This document shows positions 28,107 through 36,926 of a DNA stretch of 64,000 nt, piece after piece; position 1 is the stretch's first letter; each line of letters begins with the position of its first letter. The DNA comes from Pantoea eucalypti (GTDB lineage Bacteria > Pseudomonadota > Gammaproteobacteria > Enterobacterales > Enterobacteriaceae). A program made the position numbers and the translations under genes. The notes beneath the pieces were generated by a model. That model ran no database searches, was not told the origin of the DNA, and saw nothing but the letters and a program-made list of their open reading frames with translations. Where the stretch lies: assembly GCF_009646115.1 (NCBI RefSeq), contig NZ_CP045720.1, positions 1,674,001 through 1,738,000 of the forward strand, read 5' to 3'.

Positions 28107-29075
28107 ATGCGCTTCAATTACGACCTGTTACCGGGCGAGCGGCTGACCTTCGACGAGATCGCCCGGCGTTATGCTTTGCAATACCCTGATGAGAAAGAGC
28201 TGACAGCCCGCGCGTTACTCAGTCCCTCAACGGGCCTGCGCACGCTAAAAATTCGTGCGGTGTTTGCACAGGAGGAGAGTAACAGTCCGCTGGAGGACCT
28301 GCTGTTCATCTCCCATGACAACGAGCGAAAAAATTACCTGCGTCGTTTTGAGCACTATCTGAAGCAGAATCTCTCTTTCCTCTACTTCCGTCGCAGCGAC
28401 AACGAGAAGCGCGAAAACCTGTGGAAAGTGATGGGCAGCAGTCAGGTTTTCGCGATGATCGATCCGCAATCCGCCACGGCACAAAACCTGCTGAACAGTC
28501 GCGGCTATAAACTGGTGCTGATGCATCAGGATGATGATGACGCTTACTGGCAGCTCTTCAGTCCCCAGGCCGATCCCTGTTTTCCGCAGTCGCAGCGCAT
28601 TCAGTTCATCGTGGTGCTGAGCACGCCGCAGCACAAAGTTCCTGCGGCGGTCATGCCGGGTACTGAAGTCGGACGTCGAGTTAAAGCGCGGGTGCTGCAG
28701 CGTGCCAGTCAGGCGGAATTCAGCGCCGGTGTCAAAGCGCGCTACGGTGCCTGTGTAATGACCGGGACCGAACTGACCGACCGGCATAACTGGCCGTGGG
28801 TGGAAGCCTGCCATATCGATACCCAGGAAGGCGATGACGGCGTTCTGGCAGATAACAGCATCGACAATGGCCTGTTTTTACGCAGCGATTTACAGCGATT
28901 ATTTATTAACCGACTGATTAGCATAAATGGTGAGTCGGGAGAGATTCAGGTGCACCCTGGCGAGGAGGCGCGGCAGCATATCGCGCCCTGGTATCAGGAG
29001 CTGGATGGTCGCGTCTGTAGCCTGTGGGCTGCCGTACCACCCGCCACGCGGCAACGGCTTCGCGCCCGTCGTTAA
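28107..29075 (+). CDS. HNH-endonuclease-like protein with a changed catalytic triad
   Basis: The protein (322 aa) has an N-terminal unknown domain (about 1-200) and a C-terminal HNH-like domain (about 205-275): RYGACVMTGTELTDRHNWPW, then VEACHID (His236), DNGLFLRSDLQRLF. The usual fold ends in DLHxLF, but the third residue of the H-N-H set is Gln263 here, so hydrolytic activity is doubtful. The ATG at 28107 has GGAG 6 bp upstream; a GTG at 28101 is less likely. It is inserted between fliC and fliA, which are close neighbours in E. coli apart from fliD-type genes. A nuclease or defence role is inference only. Confidence 0.75.
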   Translation: MRFNYDLLPGERLTFDEIARRYALQYPDEKELTARALLSPSTGLRTLKIRAVFAQEESNSPLEDLLFISHDNERKNYLRRFEHYLKQNLSFLYFRRSDNEKRENLWKVMGSSQVFAMIDPQSATAQNLLNSRGYKLVLMHQDDDDAYWQLFSPQADPCFPQSQRIQFIVVLSTPQHKVPAAVMPGTEVGRRVKARVLQRASQAEFSAGVKARYGACVMTGTELTDRHNWPWVEACHIDTQEGDDGVLADNSIDNGLFLRSDLQRLFINRLISINGESGEIQVHPGEEARQHIAPWYQELDGRVCSLWAAVPPATRQRLRARR

Positions 29076-29168
29076 TTTCTATTGATGGGTGCAGAACGAT
29101 CTGCACCCTGACTTAACAAAAATGAAATAGCCTCGTTTTACCCCGCCTATTCAGTCAATCGAAAACGC

Positions 29169-29195
29169 TACAGAATTGCATAATCATGCCGATAA
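29169..29195 (+). promoter_or_regulatory. Probable sigma-28 promoter of fliA
   Basis: A perfect GCCGATAA at 29188-29195 with a weak -35 (TACAGAAT) 11 bp upstream. It would give the autoregulatory class 3 transcript known for fliA; the class 2 promoter was not identified by eye. Confidence 0.55.
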
Positions 29196-29219
29196 CTTCA
29201 TTAACGCAGGGTAGTCAAC

Positions 29220-29942
29220 GTGAACGATTTCTATACCGCCGAAGGCGTGATGGACAAGCATTCGCTCTGGCAGCGCTACGTGCCGCTGGTGCGTCATGAA
29301 GCGTTGCGTCTGCAGGTTCGCCTGCCGGCAAGTGTTGAGCTTGACGACTTGCTGCAGGCAGGTGGGATAGGGCTGTTAAATGCCGTAGAGCGCTACGACG
29401 CGCTTCAGGGTACAGCCTTTACCACCTACGCCGTGCAGCGTATTCGTGGCGCAATGCTCGATGAGCTTCGCAGTCGGGACTGGGCACCACGCAGCGTGCG
29501 TCGTAACGCACGTGAGGTGGCTGGCGCAATGCACAGAGTTGAACAGTCGCTGGGACGTTCTGCTTCCGAGCAGGAAGTCGCGCAGCAGCTGAACGTTTCA
29601 ATGGAGGAGTACCGGCAGATCCTGCTGGACACCAACAACAGTCAACTTTTCTCCTACGACGAGTATCGGGAAGAGCACGGCGACAGCGCGGAGCTGGTGA
29701 CGGAAGGCCATGAAGAAGCCAATCCACTTCACCAGTTGCTTGAAGGGAGTCTGCGTGAGCGCGTCATTGAAGCGATCGAAGCGTTACCCGATCGTGAAAA
29801 GATGGTGCTGACACTGTACTACCAGGAAGAACTGAACCTGAAAGAGATTGGTGCGGTGCTTGATGTGGGTGAATCCCGTGTCAGCCAGCTGCACAGTCAG
29901 GCGATTAAACGCCTGCGGGCCCGACTTGCGGGAGCGCGCTAG
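29220..29942 (+). CDS. fliA: Flagellar sigma factor FliA (sigma-28)
   Basis: FliA (240 aa) directs RNA polymerase to class 3 flagellar and chemotaxis promoters. It reads MNDFYTAEGVMDKHSLWQRY, then region 2 (LDDLLQAGGIGLLNAVERYD; AFTTYAVQRIRGAMLDELRS) and region 4 (REKMVLTLYYQEELNLKEIG; GESRVSQLHSQAIKRLRARL). The start is a GTG at 29220, as in E. coli. FlgM holds it inactive until hook completion. It is followed after 50 bp by fliZ. Confidence 0.97.
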   Translation: MNDFYTAEGVMDKHSLWQRYVPLVRHEALRLQVRLPASVELDDLLQAGGIGLLNAVERYDALQGTAFTTYAVQRIRGAMLDELRSRDWAPRSVRRNAREVAGAMHRVEQSLGRSASEQEVAQQLNVSMEEYRQILLDTNNSQLFSYDEYREEHGDSAELVTEGHEEANPLHQLLEGSLRERVIEAIEALPDREKMVLTLYYQEELNLKEIGAVLDVGESRVSQLHSQAIKRLRARLAGAR

Positions 29943-29992
29943 CAGTATCAGTTCCTGGCGATTCAAAATTATAAGAAACCGGGGACTCAGTA

Positions 29993-30496
29993 ATGGGAGC
30001 CAAGACCAAAGCCAGACCGTTAAGTCGTTATCTTAAAGACTATAAACACAGCCAGAGCAATTGTTCACACTGTGGCAAGGTATTAGATCGAATGGCGCTC
30101 GTTTTTCGTGGCCAGATCATCAATAAAGAGGCCATCGCTCGGATGGACCAGATGATTGATGAACAGCTGTGGCTGAAACTTCAGCCCGAGCTGACCGCGC
30201 TTTGTCGTTTTTGTAGTGATATTTTTTGCAATACCCATCCTAATTACTTCGACATTATGGCGTTTAAACAGTATCTGTTTGAACAGACAGAGATGAGCCC
30301 GAGCACGATTCGTGAGTATGTGGTGCGTCTCCGTCGACTGGATGAGATGCTGAAAGCCAAAAATTTCCCGGCCGAAAAGCTTAAAGGAAATAGCTGGCAT
30401 CAGTGTCTGGAAAGCGATTTGCCCGATGCCGGTAATAACAATTACCGCATTGCGCTGCGCAAGTACGATCAGTTCTTAGGCTGGCAGCAGGCGTAA
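29993..30496 (+). CDS. fliZ: FliZ, flagella/RpoS-regulon regulator
   Basis: FliZ (167 aa) is a DNA-binding protein related to the core-binding domain of tyrosine integrases; in E. coli it represses RpoS-type promoters and favours motility. It shows RPLSRYLKDYKHSQSNCSHC, ALCRFCSDIFCNTHPNYFDI, and the helical segment STIREYVVRLRRLDEMLKAK. Cysteine pairs CSHC and CRFC are visible. It is slightly shorter than E. coli FliZ (183 aa), mostly at the ends. Cotranscription with fliA is likely. Confidence 0.93.
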   Translation: MGAKTKARPLSRYLKDYKHSQSNCSHCGKVLDRMALVFRGQIINKEAIARMDQMIDEQLWLKLQPELTALCRFCSDIFCNTHPNYFDIMAFKQYLFEQTEMSPSTIREYVVRLRRLDEMLKAKNFPAEKLKGNSWHQCLESDLPDAGNNNYRIALRKYDQFLGWQQA

Positions 30497-30713
30497 GCCT
30501 GATCTGCACCGATTGTTCCCCCGCGTGCCTGTGGCACAATCCTCTTTTCCCGCCAGTCGGGAAAAAGGGGCGGGGGAGCACGGCGCTTCTTCCTCCTGGT
30601 TTTTTCCCTGCACTTCCGTCACACCGCATCTGCTGACACCTGAATCAGGGTGATCCTTTTCGCATCTTCTGCAACACTGTAAGGATAATTCCCGTGCCCA
30701 AACGGAGGCCGCA

Positions 30714-31700
30714 TTGTCTTTGCATTTGTTACACCAATTTCCTCGTCTTGAACTGCTGGGCGCACCGACGCCGTTAGAACATCTGCCACGGCTTTCTGAT
30801 TATCTGGGGCGCGATATTTTCATCAAACGCGATGACTTCACGCCTGTCGCGATGGGTGGCAACAAGCTGCGCAAGCTGGAATTTCTGGCGGCCGATGCCC
30901 TGCGTGAAGGTGCCGATGTGTTACTGACTGCGGGCGCTATTCAGTCCAACCATGTGCGTCAGACGGCGGCAGTCGCTGCCCGGCTTGGCCTGAAGTGCGT
31001 AGCGCTGCTGGAAAACCCGATCGGTACACACGCTGAAAACTACCTGAGCAACGGCAACCGTCTGTTACTGGATCTGATGGATGCTGAAGTGATCATGGTG
31101 GATGCGCTGCACAATCCCACCGAACAGCTGGCTGAAGAGGCAACCCGGCTGGAAGCGCAGGGCTTTCGTCCTTACATCGTGCCGGTCGGCGGCTCAAATG
31201 CGCTGGGTGCACTAGGCTATGTGGAGTGTGCACAGGAGATCGCGCATCAGAGCGAAGGCGTGGTTGATTTCGCCGCCGTGATCGTTGCTTCCGGTAGTGC
31301 TGGCACCCATGCCGGACTGGCGGTAGGACTGGAGCATCTGCTGCCGGAAACCGAGCTGGTGGGCGTCACCGTTTCACGTCAGGTTGACGCGCAGCTGCCG
31401 CTGGTTGAGCGGCTGCGTCAGTCGCTGGCAGAGAAGCTGGAAGTACAGGTTAAGGCACCGATCACCCTGTGGGATGACTATTTTGCGCCACGCTACGGCG
31501 AGCCGAATGATGAAGGCATGGCGGCAGTAAAACTGCTGGCGCAGCTGGAAGGGATACTGCTGGATCCGGTTTATACCGGCAAGGCGATGGCCGGACTGCT
31601 GGATGGCATCAGCCAGAATCGTTTCCGCCGTGAAGGTCCGTTGCTGTTTATTCATACGGGCGGGGCACCGGCGTTATTTGCTTATCATCCTTCAGTCTGA
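30714..31700 (+). CDS. dcyD: D-cysteine desulfhydrase DcyD
   Basis: DcyD (328 aa) is a PLP enzyme converting D-cysteine to pyruvate, sulfide and ammonia. It reads [20 protein letters not shown], with the PLP-lysine region [20 protein letters not shown], the substrate loop [20 protein letters not shown] and the phosphate-binding loop [11 protein letters not shown]. The start is a TTG at 30714 with GGAGG 5 bp upstream, and it aligns with the E. coli N-terminus. Here it precedes the cystine-binding protein gene; in E. coli the order is fliY-dcyD-yecS-yecC. Confidence 0.95.
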   Translation: MSLHLLHQFPRLELLGAPTPLEHLPRLSDYLGRDIFIKRDDFTPVAMGGNKLRKLEFLAADALREGADVLLTAGAIQSNHVRQTAAVAARLGLKCVALLENPIGTHAENYLSNGNRLLLDLMDAEVIMVDALHNPTEQLAEEATRLEAQGFRPYIVPVGGSNALGALGYVECAQEIAHQSEGVVDFAAVIVASGSAGTHAGLAVGLEHLLPETELVGVTVSRQVDAQLPLVERLRQSLAEKLEVQVKAPITLWDDYFAPRYGEPNDEGMAAVKLLAQLEGILLDPVYTGKAMAGLLDGISQNRFRREGPLLFIHTGGAPALFAYHPSV

Positions 31701-31813
31701 GACAAGCGAATAAAACAGTTTATACTCCGTGCGTTATCATTTTGAACAGGCAGCGATACGCGGTGCTGCCCTTATAAGAACACACACACAATACTGTCAA
31801 TAATGGGGTGAAT

Positions 31814-32614
31814 ATGTCCTTTTCTCGTGCAGGTCGTCAGATGGTGATGGGCGTTATGGCTGTGGCGCTGATTGCAGGCGTCAACGTTAAAACCTTTGCA
31901 GCGGAAAACCTGCTGAACAAAATTAAAGAGCGCGGCACGCTGCTGGTGGGACTGGAAGGCACTTATCCGCCATTCAGCTTTCAGGATGAAAAGGGCAAGC
32001 TGACTGGCTTTGAAGTGGAATTCGCGGAACAGCTGGCGCAGCACATGGGCGTCAAAGCGAGCCTTAAACCCACCAAGTGGGATGGCATGCTGGCGTCACT
32101 CGACGCGAAGCGCATAGATGTGGTGATCAATCAGGTCACTATCTCTGATGAGCGCAAGAAGAAGTATGACTTCTCTACGCCATACACAGTCTCCGGTATT
32201 CAGGCACTGACCATGAAAGCCAACGCCAGCACCATCACCAAACCGGCTGATCTGGCCGGTAAGAAAGTGGGCGTGGGTCTGGGCACTAACTACGAGCAGT
32301 GGCTGCGCGAGAATGTGAAGGGCGTGGACATCCGTACCTATGATGATGACCCGACCAAATATCAGGATCTGCGTTCTGGCCGTCTGAATGCGATTCTGGT
32401 TGACCGTCTGGCCGCGCTGGATCTGGTGAAGAAAACCGGTGACACCATGGCCGTCGCGGGCGATGCGTTCTCCCGTCAGGAATCGGGCGTGGCGATGCGT
32501 AAAGGTAACGACGATCTGCTGAAAGCGGTCAACCAGGCTATTGCTGATATGCAGAAAGATGGCTCGCTGAGCAAGCTGTCTCAGAAATGGTTTGGCGCGG
32601 ATGTGACGAAATAA
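31814..32614 (+). CDS. tcyJ: Cystine-binding periplasmic protein TcyJ (FliY)
   Basis: TcyJ (266 aa) is the periplasmic binding protein of the cystine ABC importer. A signal peptide (MSFSRAGRQMVMGVMAVALI, cleavage near AFAA-type site before ENLLNK) precedes the SBP_bac_3 fold: RGTLLVGLEGTYPPFSFQDE, PTKWDGMLASLDAKRIDVVI, KKVGVGLGTNYEQWLREN. The frame is open from a GTG at 31808, but the ATG at 31814 has a GGGG box at the right distance and gives the E. coli length. Its stop overlaps the tcyL start (TAATG). Confidence 0.96.
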   Translation: MSFSRAGRQMVMGVMAVALIAGVNVKTFAAENLLNKIKERGTLLVGLEGTYPPFSFQDEKGKLTGFEVEFAEQLAQHMGVKASLKPTKWDGMLASLDAKRIDVVINQVTISDERKKKYDFSTPYTVSGIQALTMKANASTITKPADLAGKKVGVGLGTNYEQWLRENVKGVDIRTYDDDPTKYQDLRSGRLNAILVDRLAALDLVKKTGDTMAVAGDAFSRQESGVAMRKGNDDLLKAVNQAIADMQKDGSLSKLSQKWFGADVTK

Positions 32615-33282
32615 TGCAGGAAAGTCTTCAACTGGTGCTGGATTCAGCACCTTTTTTATTAAAGGGCGCGCTGTTTACGCTGCAGCTCAGCATCGGCGGG
32701 ATGTTCTTTGGTCTGCTGCTGGGCTTTATTCTGGCGCTGATGCGTCTGTCACGCTTCTGGCCGGTTCGCTGGCTGGCGCGGATCTATGTCTCGATTTTCC
32801 GTGGCACGCCGTTAATCGCCCAGCTTTTTATGATCTATTACGGCCTGCCGCAGTTTGGCATTGAACTGGATCCGATCCCCTCTGCGATGATTGGTCTTTC
32901 CCTGAATACCGCCGCTTACGCCTCAGAGTCACTGCGCGGCGCGATTTCATCGATTGAACGCGGTCAGTGGGAAGCGGCGGCCAGTATCGGCATGACGCGC
33001 TGGCAAACGCTGCGCCGGGTCATTCTGCCGCAGGCAGCGCGCACCGCGTTGCCACCGCTGGGCAACAGCTTTATCAGTCTGGTGAAAGATACCTCGCTGG
33101 CAGCGACCATTCAGGTGCCGGAACTGTTCCGTCAGGCGCAGTTGATCACCTCACGCACGCTGGAAGTCTTCACCATGTATCTGGCGGCCTCGCTAATCTA
33201 CTGGGTGATGGCAACGGTGTTGTCTGCGTTGCAGAACCGGCTGGAACAGCATGTTAATCGTCAGGATTCGGAGTCGAAATGA
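32614..33282 (+). CDS. tcyL: Cystine ABC transporter permease TcyL (YecS)
   Basis: TcyL (222 aa) is the permease of the cystine importer, a HisMQ-type protein with about five membrane helices. It shows LLKGALFTLQLSIGGMFFGL, IFRGTPLIAQLFMIYYGLPQ, and the EAA loop EAAASIGMTRWQTLRRVILP that docks the ATPase. The ATG at 32614 overlaps the tcyJ stop codon; an upstream frame extension to 32587 lies inside tcyJ. The length equals that of E. coli YecS. Confidence 0.96.
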   Translation: MQESLQLVLDSAPFLLKGALFTLQLSIGGMFFGLLLGFILALMRLSRFWPVRWLARIYVSIFRGTPLIAQLFMIYYGLPQFGIELDPIPSAMIGLSLNTAAYASESLRGAISSIERGQWEAAASIGMTRWQTLRRVILPQAARTALPPLGNSFISLVKDTSLAATIQVPELFRQAQLITSRTLEVFTMYLAASLIYWVMATVLSALQNRLEQHVNRQDSESK

Positions 33283-34031
33283 GCGCCATTGAAGTCAGAA
33301 AGCTGGTGAAATCGTTTAACGGCCAGACGGTGCTCCACGACATCGACCTTGATGTTGCCGCTGGTGAAGTGGTGGCGATTATCGGCCCCAGCGGCTCAGG
33401 TAAAACCACGCTGCTGCGCAGTATTAATCTGCTGGAAGTGCCGGATAGCGGCACCATCCGCGTCGGGGAGATTACTGTCGATGCCGCGCTGGCGCAGAGC
33501 AAGCAGAAAGAGCAGGTGCGTCGTTTGCGTCAGCAGGTCGGCTTTGTCTTCCAGAACTTCAATCTGTTTCCGCACCGTTCGGTGATGGAGAACATTATTG
33601 AAGGGCCGGTCATTGTTAAAGGCGAGCCGAAAGCGGATGCAATAGCCCGTGCCCGCACTCTGCTGGAGAAGGTCGGGCTGAATGGTAAGGAGGAGAGCTA
33701 TCCGCGCCGTCTGTCAGGAGGACAGCAGCAGCGCGTGGCAATTGCGCGTGCACTGGCGATGCGGCCGGAAGTCATTCTGTTCGACGAGCCGACCTCTGCG
33801 CTGGACCCGGAGCTGGTAGGCGAAGTGCTCAGCACCATTCGTGCCCTGGCCGAGGAGAAACGTACCATGGTTATCGTCACGCATGAGATGAGTTTTGCCC
33901 GCGACGTTGCGGACCGCGCCATTTTTATGGACCAGGGACGTATTGTCGAGCAGGGCGACGCGAAAGCGTTGTTCAGTAACCCTCAGCAGCCGCGAACCCG
34001 TCAGTTCCTCGATAAATTCCTTAATCAGTAA
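33279..34031 (+). CDS. tcyN: Cystine ABC transporter ATPase TcyN (YecC)
   Basis: TcyN (250 aa) is the ATP-binding subunit of the L-cystine importer. Walker A is GPSGSGKTTLLRS (about residues 33-45), the Q-loop is VFQNFNLFPH, the ABC signature is LSGGQQQRVAIARAL, Walker B is VILFDEPTSALDPE, and the switch His is in VTHEM. It overlaps tcyL by 4 bp and ends the transporter operon, with a terminator right after. In E. coli it lies beside yecS in the same order. Confidence 0.97.
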   Translation: MSAIEVRKLVKSFNGQTVLHDIDLDVAAGEVVAIIGPSGSGKTTLLRSINLLEVPDSGTIRVGEITVDAALAQSKQKEQVRRLRQQVGFVFQNFNLFPHRSVMENIIEGPVIVKGEPKADAIARARTLLEKVGLNGKEESYPRRLSGGQQQRVAIARALAMRPEVILFDEPTSALDPELVGEVLSTIRALAEEKRTMVIVTHEMSFARDVADRAIFMDQGRIVEQGDAKALFSNPQQPRTRQFLDKFLNQ

Positions 34032-34032
34032 T

Positions 34033-34062
34033 TCCACTGCCTTCTCCGGAAGGCAGTTTTAT
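34033..34062 (+). terminator. Rho-independent terminator after tcyN
   Basis: ACTGCCTTC, TCC, GGAAGGCAGT followed by TTTTA, directly after the tcyN stop. Confidence 0.88.
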
Positions 34063-34493
34063 CCCTCCCGTACGCCTGTTTTAACGCAGCAATGGACTGC
34101 TTTTTCCTGAGTGTGCGGCGCAATATCATAACTATTTATTTAGCCGTTAAACCTTTTGGCACATCTGACAAATCTTTTCTTTTCATCGGATATTAAATGG
34201 CTTTTACTGATGCCACTTTCTCTTATTTGTATTTTAGCGATCATCAGGGAATATTATCGTTTTCTTTGAGTGAGGTGGCGGTAATAAGCGTATCGCTTCA
34301 TCAATTAATAAGTGTAAGGAAACGTTCGGTCAGGTAAATAACTGTAGCAGCAGGGCCACTCCACGGCTTTTAAGAGTTTCGCTACATTCAACTTCGGCTC
34401 AATGGCGAATAATCGCTGGATAACCATAAAAGCAAAACTGCTTTCCTCGCTTTTACATTCCAGCATTCTGACCTACACAGCAGGAGTCATTGA
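34063..34493. other. Intergenic region before the acyltransferase gene
   Basis: About 430 AT-rich bases without a supportable gene. It presumably holds the promoter and leader of the acyltransferase gene at 34494, but no core promoter could be chosen with confidence. Confidence 0.5.
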
Positions 34494-35570
34494 ATGAGCC
34501 AGACTAAGTCAGACCAGATATTATGGGTAGATACCCTTAAGGGCGCCTGCATATTGCTGGTGGTCCTGTACCACACGGTTTTACCCGGCTTTGAAGGAAC
34601 CATGAAATATCTCACTGCCGGATGGATTCCTGCCGAAATATGGATACAGTTTAATACGGTATTGTCGCCGCTGCGTATGCCTGCCTTTTTCTTTGTTTCA
34701 GGATTGCTGGCGACGAATGGCATTATTAACCGGCCCTGGAAACAAGTGTTTACCAGTCGTATTACCAATCTCTTTTATCTCTATATTCTATGGGGCTTTA
34801 TTCAGTGGTGGTCCATCATAGGCATCTCTACTGAAATTACCGGCCAGCGCATTTCCCAGAATCTCAATGCCGCCTATGCGGGTTCACTATTCGAGTTCCT
34901 GAAACTGACCTTTATGGCCATGAGTACGTCATGGTATTTGTATGGGCTGGGGCTCTATTTCCTCTGTGCCAAAGTTTTTCGTCAATATAAGCTGGCCCTG
35001 GTATTGGTGGCGATCCTGCTGAATTACCTCGCGGTGGAAAAAGTGATTCCGTTCTGGGGTCCCCAGAGTCTGGCCCAATATTTCCTGTTCTTCCTGTTAG
35101 GTGCGTTCTGGAGTCAGACCATGCTGCGCCTGAGTGAGTGGCGGCGCGAGAATCTGATGCCCTGGGCGCTACTGGCAGCGGTCGCGGGGATTCATGTGAT
35201 TTTCGGTCTGGATAAGAGTCTGTTCCTGTGCGTACTGGCTGTGTTGTTCAGTATTGCCGCGTGCCGCTGGCTGAATCAGCATTTCAGCATGCGCTATCTC
35301 AACTGGGTTGGCCGCAATACACTGCAGATTTACGTTATCCATCGTATCTTCATCGAGTTCTTTGGTATGTCTGCGATTCTGTTCGCGCAGCGTCATCATC
35401 TGTTTGAGCAGGCGTGGTTTTCGTTTCTCTGGGCTTGCTTCTATCCGGTGGCGATAGTCGGTCTGTGTTCGCTCTGCTCGGTGGCAATCTGGTCGCTGAC
35501 CAACCGCGGCGTGGGGCAGTCGCTGTTTGTATTTCCGACACTGGTTAAGCGGGCGCATGGGAGGGGATAA
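34494..35570 (+). CDS. Membrane acyltransferase, family 3 (OpgC/OafA-like)
   Basis: The protein (358 aa) has about ten membrane helices and the acyltransferase-3 N-terminal pattern ILWVDTLKGACILLVVLYHT with the conserved His at the end of helix 1, followed by PLRMPAFFFVSGLLATNG (the RMPxFF motif) and the C-terminal GRNTLQIYVIHRIF. Such enzymes transfer acetyl or succinyl groups to surface or periplasmic glycans; the acceptor here is unknown. It is not linked in operon to any gene, and GC-rich repeats follow its stop. Confidence 0.87.
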   Translation: MSQTKSDQILWVDTLKGACILLVVLYHTVLPGFEGTMKYLTAGWIPAEIWIQFNTVLSPLRMPAFFFVSGLLATNGIINRPWKQVFTSRITNLFYLYILWGFIQWWSIIGISTEITGQRISQNLNAAYAGSLFEFLKLTFMAMSTSWYLYGLGLYFLCAKVFRQYKLALVLVAILLNYLAVEKVIPFWGPQSLAQYFLFFLLGAFWSQTMLRLSEWRRENLMPWALLAAVAGIHVIFGLDKSLFLCVLAVLFSIAACRWLNQHFSMRYLNWVGRNTLQIYVIHRIFIEFFGMSAILFAQRHHLFEQAWFSFLWACFYPVAIVGLCSLCSVAIWSLTNRGVGQSLFVFPTLVKRAHGRG

Positions 35571-35625
35571 GAGTCGGTTTGCGGCAAGGTGTGCGGGAGC
35601 TTCCACCTGGAAGCGGGCAGGGTAC

Positions 35626-35900
35626 GCTTTGCAGCGGGCTGACACTGAGCGGGTTACGCCCGCCAGGCGGTGGGGAGTTTCAGGTTGCCCGTGCAGGCGG
35701 ACGCGTTAAGGGGCGAACGCCCGCCCCTTAACAATCCCGGCGTCCGGCAGCCTTCGCGCCCCGCGTTGCGGGGTGCCTTCGTCACGCCCTTCGGCCTGCG
35801 GACCGTACGGACGCGCCATCCGTGGCGCGTTCCGTCCTTTCGCCGACGTCCTGTCGGCTCCTCCTTGCCTCCGGTTATTCCTCAGCGCTTCGGATGCCTC
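35626..35900 (-). repeat. Structured GC-rich repeat, copy 1 (275 bp)
   Basis: The first of two long, nearly identical direct repeats 357 bp apart. It contains four perfect hairpins: TTAAGGGGCG/CGCCCCTTAA (35706-35731), CCCCGC/GCGGGG (35759-35773), ACGCGCCA/TGGCGCGT (35811-35830), and GCCGAC/GTCGGC (35842-35858). Frames through it are short and read as low-complexity peptides. The minus strand is named because the diverged copy at 36715-36922 reads the other way. Confidence 0.92.
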
Positions 35901-35982
35901 TGGTAAACCCCTGCCGGTGGGGTTTTTGCCAGGTGGGGGAGGTTCAGGCCGCTGAAAGCGGGGGAAGGGCATGGCGGGTTTC

Positions 35983-36257
35983 GCTTTGCAGCGGGCTGAC
36001 ACTGAGCGGGTTACGCCCGCCAGGCGGTGGGGAGTTTCAGTTTGTCCGTGCAGGCGGACGCGTTAAGGGGCGTACGCCCGCCCCTTAACAATCCCGGCGT
36101 CCGGCAGCCTGCGCGCCCCGCGTTGCGGGGTACCTTCGTCACGCCCTGCGGCCCGCGGACCGTCCGGACGCGCCATCCGTGGCGCGTTCCGTCCTTTCGC
36201 CGACGTCCTGTCGGCTCATCCTTGCCTCCGGTTGTTCCTCAGCGCTTCGGATGCCTC
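35983..36257 (-). repeat. Structured GC-rich repeat, copy 2 (275 bp)
   Basis: Direct repeat of 35626-35900 with few substitutions (for example GTACGCC instead of GAACGCC in the first loop, at 36063-36088). All four hairpins are kept, including the loop-only change, which suggests that the folded form is preserved. Confidence 0.92.
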
Positions 36258-36398
36258 TCCCAACCCCGCCTTTAATATCCTGGTTTTTATCGGACATAGC
36301 GTTGTCTGGTGGTTTGCAAACCAAAGCTAATTTTGAAAACTATCAGCGGCAATGCACCAGCATTAAAAAGAAGAGACAGCAGAGGATAGTGTGAAAAG

Positions 36399-36675
36399 CC
36401 ATTCTTCCTGCCAGGCAGAGAGACATAGATAATCCTTCAGACTTACACCGATGAAATACCCGACACAAAAATAAGAGATATCAGCGAGGGTAGAAGGCCA
36501 TTATTCCCGCCCGGCAGAGAGCCGCAGATAATCCTTCAGACTTACACCGATGAAATACCCGACACAAAAATAAGAGATATCAGCGAGGGTAGAAGGCCAT
36601 TCTTCCTGCCAGGCAGAGAGCCACAGATAATCCTTCAGACTTACAGCGATGACGTACCCAACACAAAAAGAAGAG
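36399..36675. repeat. 99-bp tandem repeat, about 2.7 copies
   Basis: Units begin at 36431, 36530 and 36629 (each starting AATCCTTCAGACTTACA), with a partial unit on the left (from GCCATTCTTCCTGCCAGGCA at 36399). The first two units are almost identical. Period 99 bp. No reading frame runs through them. Confidence 0.9.
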
Positions 36676-36714
36676 TTAAAAGCGGGGAGGGAGGCCGTCA
36701 GAGCCGCTGAGCGG

Positions 36715-36922
36715 ATGAGGGATTTCAGGACGAGCGGCAGGGATGCCGCGAAGAGGCGGGTTCGCGCCAGGGAGGGCGCGTCCCGCCGGTCCGTGAGAAA
36801 TCCGGAAGAAGCGAAGGGACCGTGAAGCGGCGGTGAAGCAGGCCGGAGCCCGGGGTCAAGGGGGCGCGGCGACTGGCGCCCCTTGTTGGTCGCCTGCAGA
36901 GGCGTAACTGAAACTCCCCAAC
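36715..36922 (+). repeat. Diverged inverted copy of the structured GC-rich repeat
   Basis: The order of motifs matches the reverse complement of the 275-bp repeats: GCGGCA-GGGA-TGCCGC hairpin (36734-36749), a GCGCC/GGCGC hairpin, a GGTCCG block, a long AAGGGG...CCCCTT stem, and the end block CTGAAACTCCCCA. Sequence identity is low but the architecture is kept. Confidence 0.65.
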
Positions 36923-36926
36923 CCGC

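Noticed and set aside
34063..34493. Possible small gene in the gap before the acyltransferase
   Set aside because: No frame of useful length with a start signal is present on either strand; it is probably only a leader.
35527..36394. Several 60-158-codon frames in and around the 275-bp repeats
   Set aside because: High GC content makes spurious frames. The two copies give the same peptides, and overlapping frames occur on both strands. No protein signature was seen.
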